The notes below the pieces were generated by a model. It saw only the letters and a program-made list of their open reading frames with translations, did not search any database and had not been told where the DNA came from. From an uncultured Alistipes sp. (GTDB lineage: Bacteria; Bacteroidota; Bacteroidia; Bacteroidales; Rikenellaceae), in the NCBI GenBank assembly GCA_900766655.1, contig CAAFWE010000058.1, positions 1 to 7,295 on the forward strand: DNA of 7,295 bases. Reading direction: 5' to 3'. The translations under genes and the position numbers were made by a program. Below, one piece after another: positions 5,119 to 7,295 of the stretch (positions within the stretch are counted from its first letter, which is position 1; every line of letters begins with the position of its first letter).

Positions 5119-7173
5119 TTATATAAATAGTAGTGCAACACGATAGACCACAAAGGCGCACAACCACGCCATAGTGGTGCTATAAAAAGCCGAGCCTACA
5201 GCCCATTTCCAACCACTCTCTCTGCCTATGGCTACAATAGTGCCCACGCAAGGCATATAGAGCAGCGTGAAGACCAGCAACGCCAAAACCGAAGGTTTCG
5301 TGAAGTCACCGCTCTTGGCTAAGTTCTCCTTGAGTTGTGCCGAATCCCCCTCAGAATCGCTACTATAGAGCACTCCGAAGGTGCTTACCATCAGCTCCTT
5401 CGCAGCAATTCCCGAGAGGAGCGATACGCTCGACTTCCAATCGAGTCCGAGAGGCTCGAAGGCTGGCTCGCAGAAACGACCTACCCTACCAATATAGGAT
5501 TGTTCGTAGTGTTGTGCGCTACTCTCGGCCTCCTCTTTGCGAGGGAAATAGCCCAATGCCCACACCACTATCGATGCTACGAGTATCATACCAGCAATAT
5601 TGCGGAGATACTGCGCACAGCGTTGCCACATATGCGACATTGTAGCTTTGAAGGTAGGTATACGGTATGGCGGAAGTTCCATCACAAAAGGTGTCTCATC
5701 TCGCTTGAACATCAGCTTACGCATCAGCACCGCTGTCACCATAGCAACGACGATACCGAGCAGATAGAGTCCAAGCATCACCAACGAGGAGTGCCCAGCG
5801 AAGAATGTTCCGATGAGGATGATGTAGACAGGCAAGCGTGCGCTACACGACATAAACGGAGTGATGAAGGTGGTGATAAGTCGACTACTGCGGCTCTCGA
5901 CAATGCGTGCCGACATCACAGCTGGCACATTGCAACCGAATCCCATAACCAGCGGAATAAACGACTTACCGTGCAGACCTATCTTGTGCATCAGTTTATC
6001 CATTATGAACGATGCGCGAGCCAAGTAGCCCGAGTCCTCCATAAACGAGATAAAGATGTACAAAATCATAATGTTTGGAAGGAATACTATCACGCTGCCG
6101 ACACCTCCGATGATGCCATCGCAGACCATATCTTTGAGTATTCCGTCGGGCAACCACTGCTCGAAACCAGCTCCGACCATCGACACCAGGCTCTCTATCC
6201 ACGCCTGAGGATAGGCACCGAGACGGAAGGTGCAATAGAACATCAGCCACATCACAAAGATAAATATCGGATAGCCCAAAATGCGGTGGGTAAGGATGGT
6301 ATCTACCGCATTCGAGATGCTCTCGATACGGTGATTGCCCCTTGTGTAGGTCTCGCGAAGTGCTCCCGCAATAAAGCCTCGTTTTTGGTCGGCAATGGTG
6401 GTCTTGATATCCTCATTCTCGCCAAGGTCGGAGAGCAGATGTTCGCGCTCCTTCTCGCATGTGCGTCGCCAATCGGCATAGTGAGGGCACTCTGCAAGCA
6501 TAGCGTCAATCTCCTCGTCACCCTCGAGCATATTCATAGCAAGGTAGCGCGGAGCGAAGCAGGTAGGCAACTCCTCGCGATGCTCCTTCATCTGCTTGTT
6601 GAGCGTCATTACACTCTCCTCGACAACACCTTGATAGATGTGGATGTGGCGCACTCGCTCGTCTCGCTGCTCGTAGACTGCAATAAGTGTGTCGAGCAAC
6701 ACCTCGATGCCCTTGCCGCTATGTCCCACAACGGGGAACATAGGCACGCCCATCATCTTGCCAAGCAGATCATCGTCGAGCGAAGCACCATTGCGCTGGA
6801 GTTCGTCGTACATACTCAAGGCCACCACCACTCGGTAGCCCATATCGATAAGCTCGGTTGTGATATAGAGATTGCGCTCGAGTTTCGATGCGCAGACGAC
6901 ATTCAAGACGATATCGGGGGTTTGCTCTGCCAAGAACTTGCGAACATATCGCTCCTCGGAGTTTGCTCCCGAGAGGGCATTGGCGCCAGGAAGATCGGTC
7001 ACGCTGAGTTGATAGCCCTTGTAGTGGCAGACGGAGGTCTGAGCCTCTACCGTAGTGCCATCGTAGTTACCAACATGTTCGTGTTGGCCGGTAATATGGT
7101 TGTATAGCGAAGTCTTTCCGCTATTCGGATTGCCAACGATGGCTATCTTGATATGTTTTACGACACTGGCCAT
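5119..7173 (-). CDS. feoB: Ferrous iron transport protein B (FeoB) with variant G domain
   Basis: FeoB is an inner-membrane Fe(II) transporter with an N-terminal G-protein domain. The product has 684 residues from the ATG at 7173. The in-frame ATG at 7233 would add 20 residues but lies upstream of a -7 box (7188-7195) and would overlap the leader. G1 is GNPNSGKTS (14-22) and the G2 region is GNYDGTTVE (35-43). G3 is DLPG (60-63), followed by ANAL where most FeoBs have TYSL. G4 is SMYD (120-123) where NMxD is expected. A probable G5 is HSGKG (151-155). A helical linker (about 165-280) leads to a membrane core from about 298 with GFGCNVPA (Cys414), PFMSCSARLP (Cys443), GIAAKELMVSTFG (588-600) and MPCVGT (Cys642), the pore cysteines and gates of the family. 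No FeoA domain is fused or visible nearby. It is followed at 7 bp by the Cys-rich partner and then by a phosphatase. FeoB identity is certain; normal GTP use is less so. Confidence 0.96.
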   Translation of the reverse strand: MASVVKHIKIAIVGNPNSGKTSLYNHITGQHEHVGNYDGTTVEAQTSVCHYKGYQLSVTDLPGANALSGANSEERYVRKFLAEQTPDIVLNVVCASKLERNLYITTELIDMGYRVVVALSMYDELQRNGASLDDDLLGKMMGVPMFPVVGHSGKGIEVLLDTLIAVYEQRDERVRHIHIYQGVVEESVMTLNKQMKEHREELPTCFAPRYLAMNMLEGDEEIDAMLAECPHYADWRRTCEKEREHLLSDLGENEDIKTTIADQKRGFIAGALRETYTRGNHRIESISNAVDTILTHRILGYPIFIFVMWLMFYCTFRLGAYPQAWIESLVSMVGAGFEQWLPDGILKDMVCDGIIGGVGSVIVFLPNIMILYIFISFMEDSGYLARASFIMDKLMHKIGLHGKSFIPLVMGFGCNVPAVMSARIVESRSSRLITTFITPFMSCSARLPVYIILIGTFFAGHSSLVMLGLYLLGIVVAMVTAVLMRKLMFKRDETPFVMELPPYRIPTFKATMSHMWQRCAQYLRNIAGMILVASIVVWALGYFPRKEEAESSAQHYEQSYIGRVGRFCEPAFEPLGLDWKSSVSLLSGIAAKELMVSTFGVLYSSDSEGDSAQLKENLAKSGDFTKPSVLALLVFTLLYMPCVGTIVAIGRESGWKWAVGSAFYSTTMAWLCAFVVYRVALLFI

Positions 7174-7187
7174 ACCTCTAAACGCGA

Positions 7188-7195
7188 CAAAGGTA
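7188..7195 (-). promoter_or_regulatory. -7 box of the feoB promoter
   Basis: Read on the minus strand, TACCTTTG (7195-7188) matches the Bacteroidota -7 consensus exactly, 14 bp before the chosen feoB ATG. No TTTG lies at the 19-bp spacing seen for adk; the nearest is about 30 bp away. The leader would be very short, about 10 nt, ending in AGAGGT immediately before ATG. The 14 bases ACGCGACAAAGGTA (plus strand) are identical to those at 1986-1999 in front of adk. No FNR- or Fur-like palindrome was recognised. Confidence 0.6.
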
Positions 7196-7247
7196 CGAAA
7201 AAATATCATTTTTTCATACCCTTGCCAAAACAAAAAGTTTTTTTGCG

Positions 7248-7295
7248 CTACTTTCTGAACTTCTCAATCTTCTCCTTGAGTACGCTCTTTTCGCA
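7248..7295 (-). CDS. C-terminal end of an unidentified upstream gene (partial)
   Basis: The minus-strand frame ending in TAG at 7250-7248 encodes CEKSVLKEKIEKFRK, a Lys/Glu-rich helical tail that looks like a natural soluble-protein C-terminus. It stops 74 bp before the feoB ATG and upstream of the feoB -7 box. The gene enters from beyond the right edge. Fifteen residues are too few to identify it, and it does not look like the end of FeoA. Another frame on the same strand is also open here, so the call is tentative. Confidence 0.4.
   Translation of the reverse strand, partial: CEKSVLKEKIEKFRK

Noticed and set aside
5335..7107. A 590-codon open frame on the plus strand, antisense to feoB
   Set aside because: It lies wholly within feoB, which has unmistakable family motifs. 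The predicted product is His/Arg/Glu-rich with no recognisable domain. Long antisense frames arise here because the sense genes rarely use TTA, CTA and TCA codons, the complements of stop codons.
7231..7246. CAAAAAGTTTTTTTTG inverted repeat as a terminator for the upstream gene
   Set aside because: The stem would be only A-T pairs with no GC core, so it is unlikely to form a stable terminator hairpin; more likely an A/T-rich upstream region of feoB.

Overview
The window looks like ordinary chromosomal DNA from a member of the Bacteroidota, probably order Bacteroidales. Three things point there. Start regions carry the Bacteroidota-type -7 box TAnnTTTG (four good examples). Most genes lack a Shine-Dalgarno sequence. 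The gene families present (SusB-like GH97 hydrolase, short adenylate kinase, FeoB with a small Cys-rich partner, YitT-type membrane protein) are typical of gut Bacteroidales. An Alistipes-like relative is possible, but the sequence alone does not settle the genus.

Layout. Positions 1-1962 hold three genes on the minus strand, read adk (adenylate kinase), then thiL (thiamine-monophosphate kinase), then the first 48 codons of a secreted GH97-like glycoside hydrolase that runs off the left edge. A 124-bp divergent promoter region (1963-2086) separates adk from a plus-strand pair: a GNAT acetyltransferase (2087-2521) and a YitT/DUF2179 membrane protein (2595-3554). The YitT gene ends at a strong hairpin (3576-3602) that can terminate transcription from both sides.

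The right half is a compact minus-strand cluster read feoB (ferrous iron transporter), then a 48-residue FeoB-associated Cys-rich membrane protein, then a secreted histidine acid phosphatase of the phytase/MINPP superfamily. The gaps are 7 bp and 15 bp with no terminator, so these three are likely one transcript starting just upstream of feoB. The last 48 bases appear to be the 3' end of another minus-strand gene.

The most interesting point is the iron-uptake cluster. A periplasmic phosphatase that may act on inositol phosphates (iron chelators) follows a Fe(II) channel and its accessory protein. The FeoB G domain also departs from family consensus at several nucleotide-binding positions. No RNA gene, insertion sequence, CRISPR array or prophage was seen, and no gene-free stretch exceeds 300 bases.
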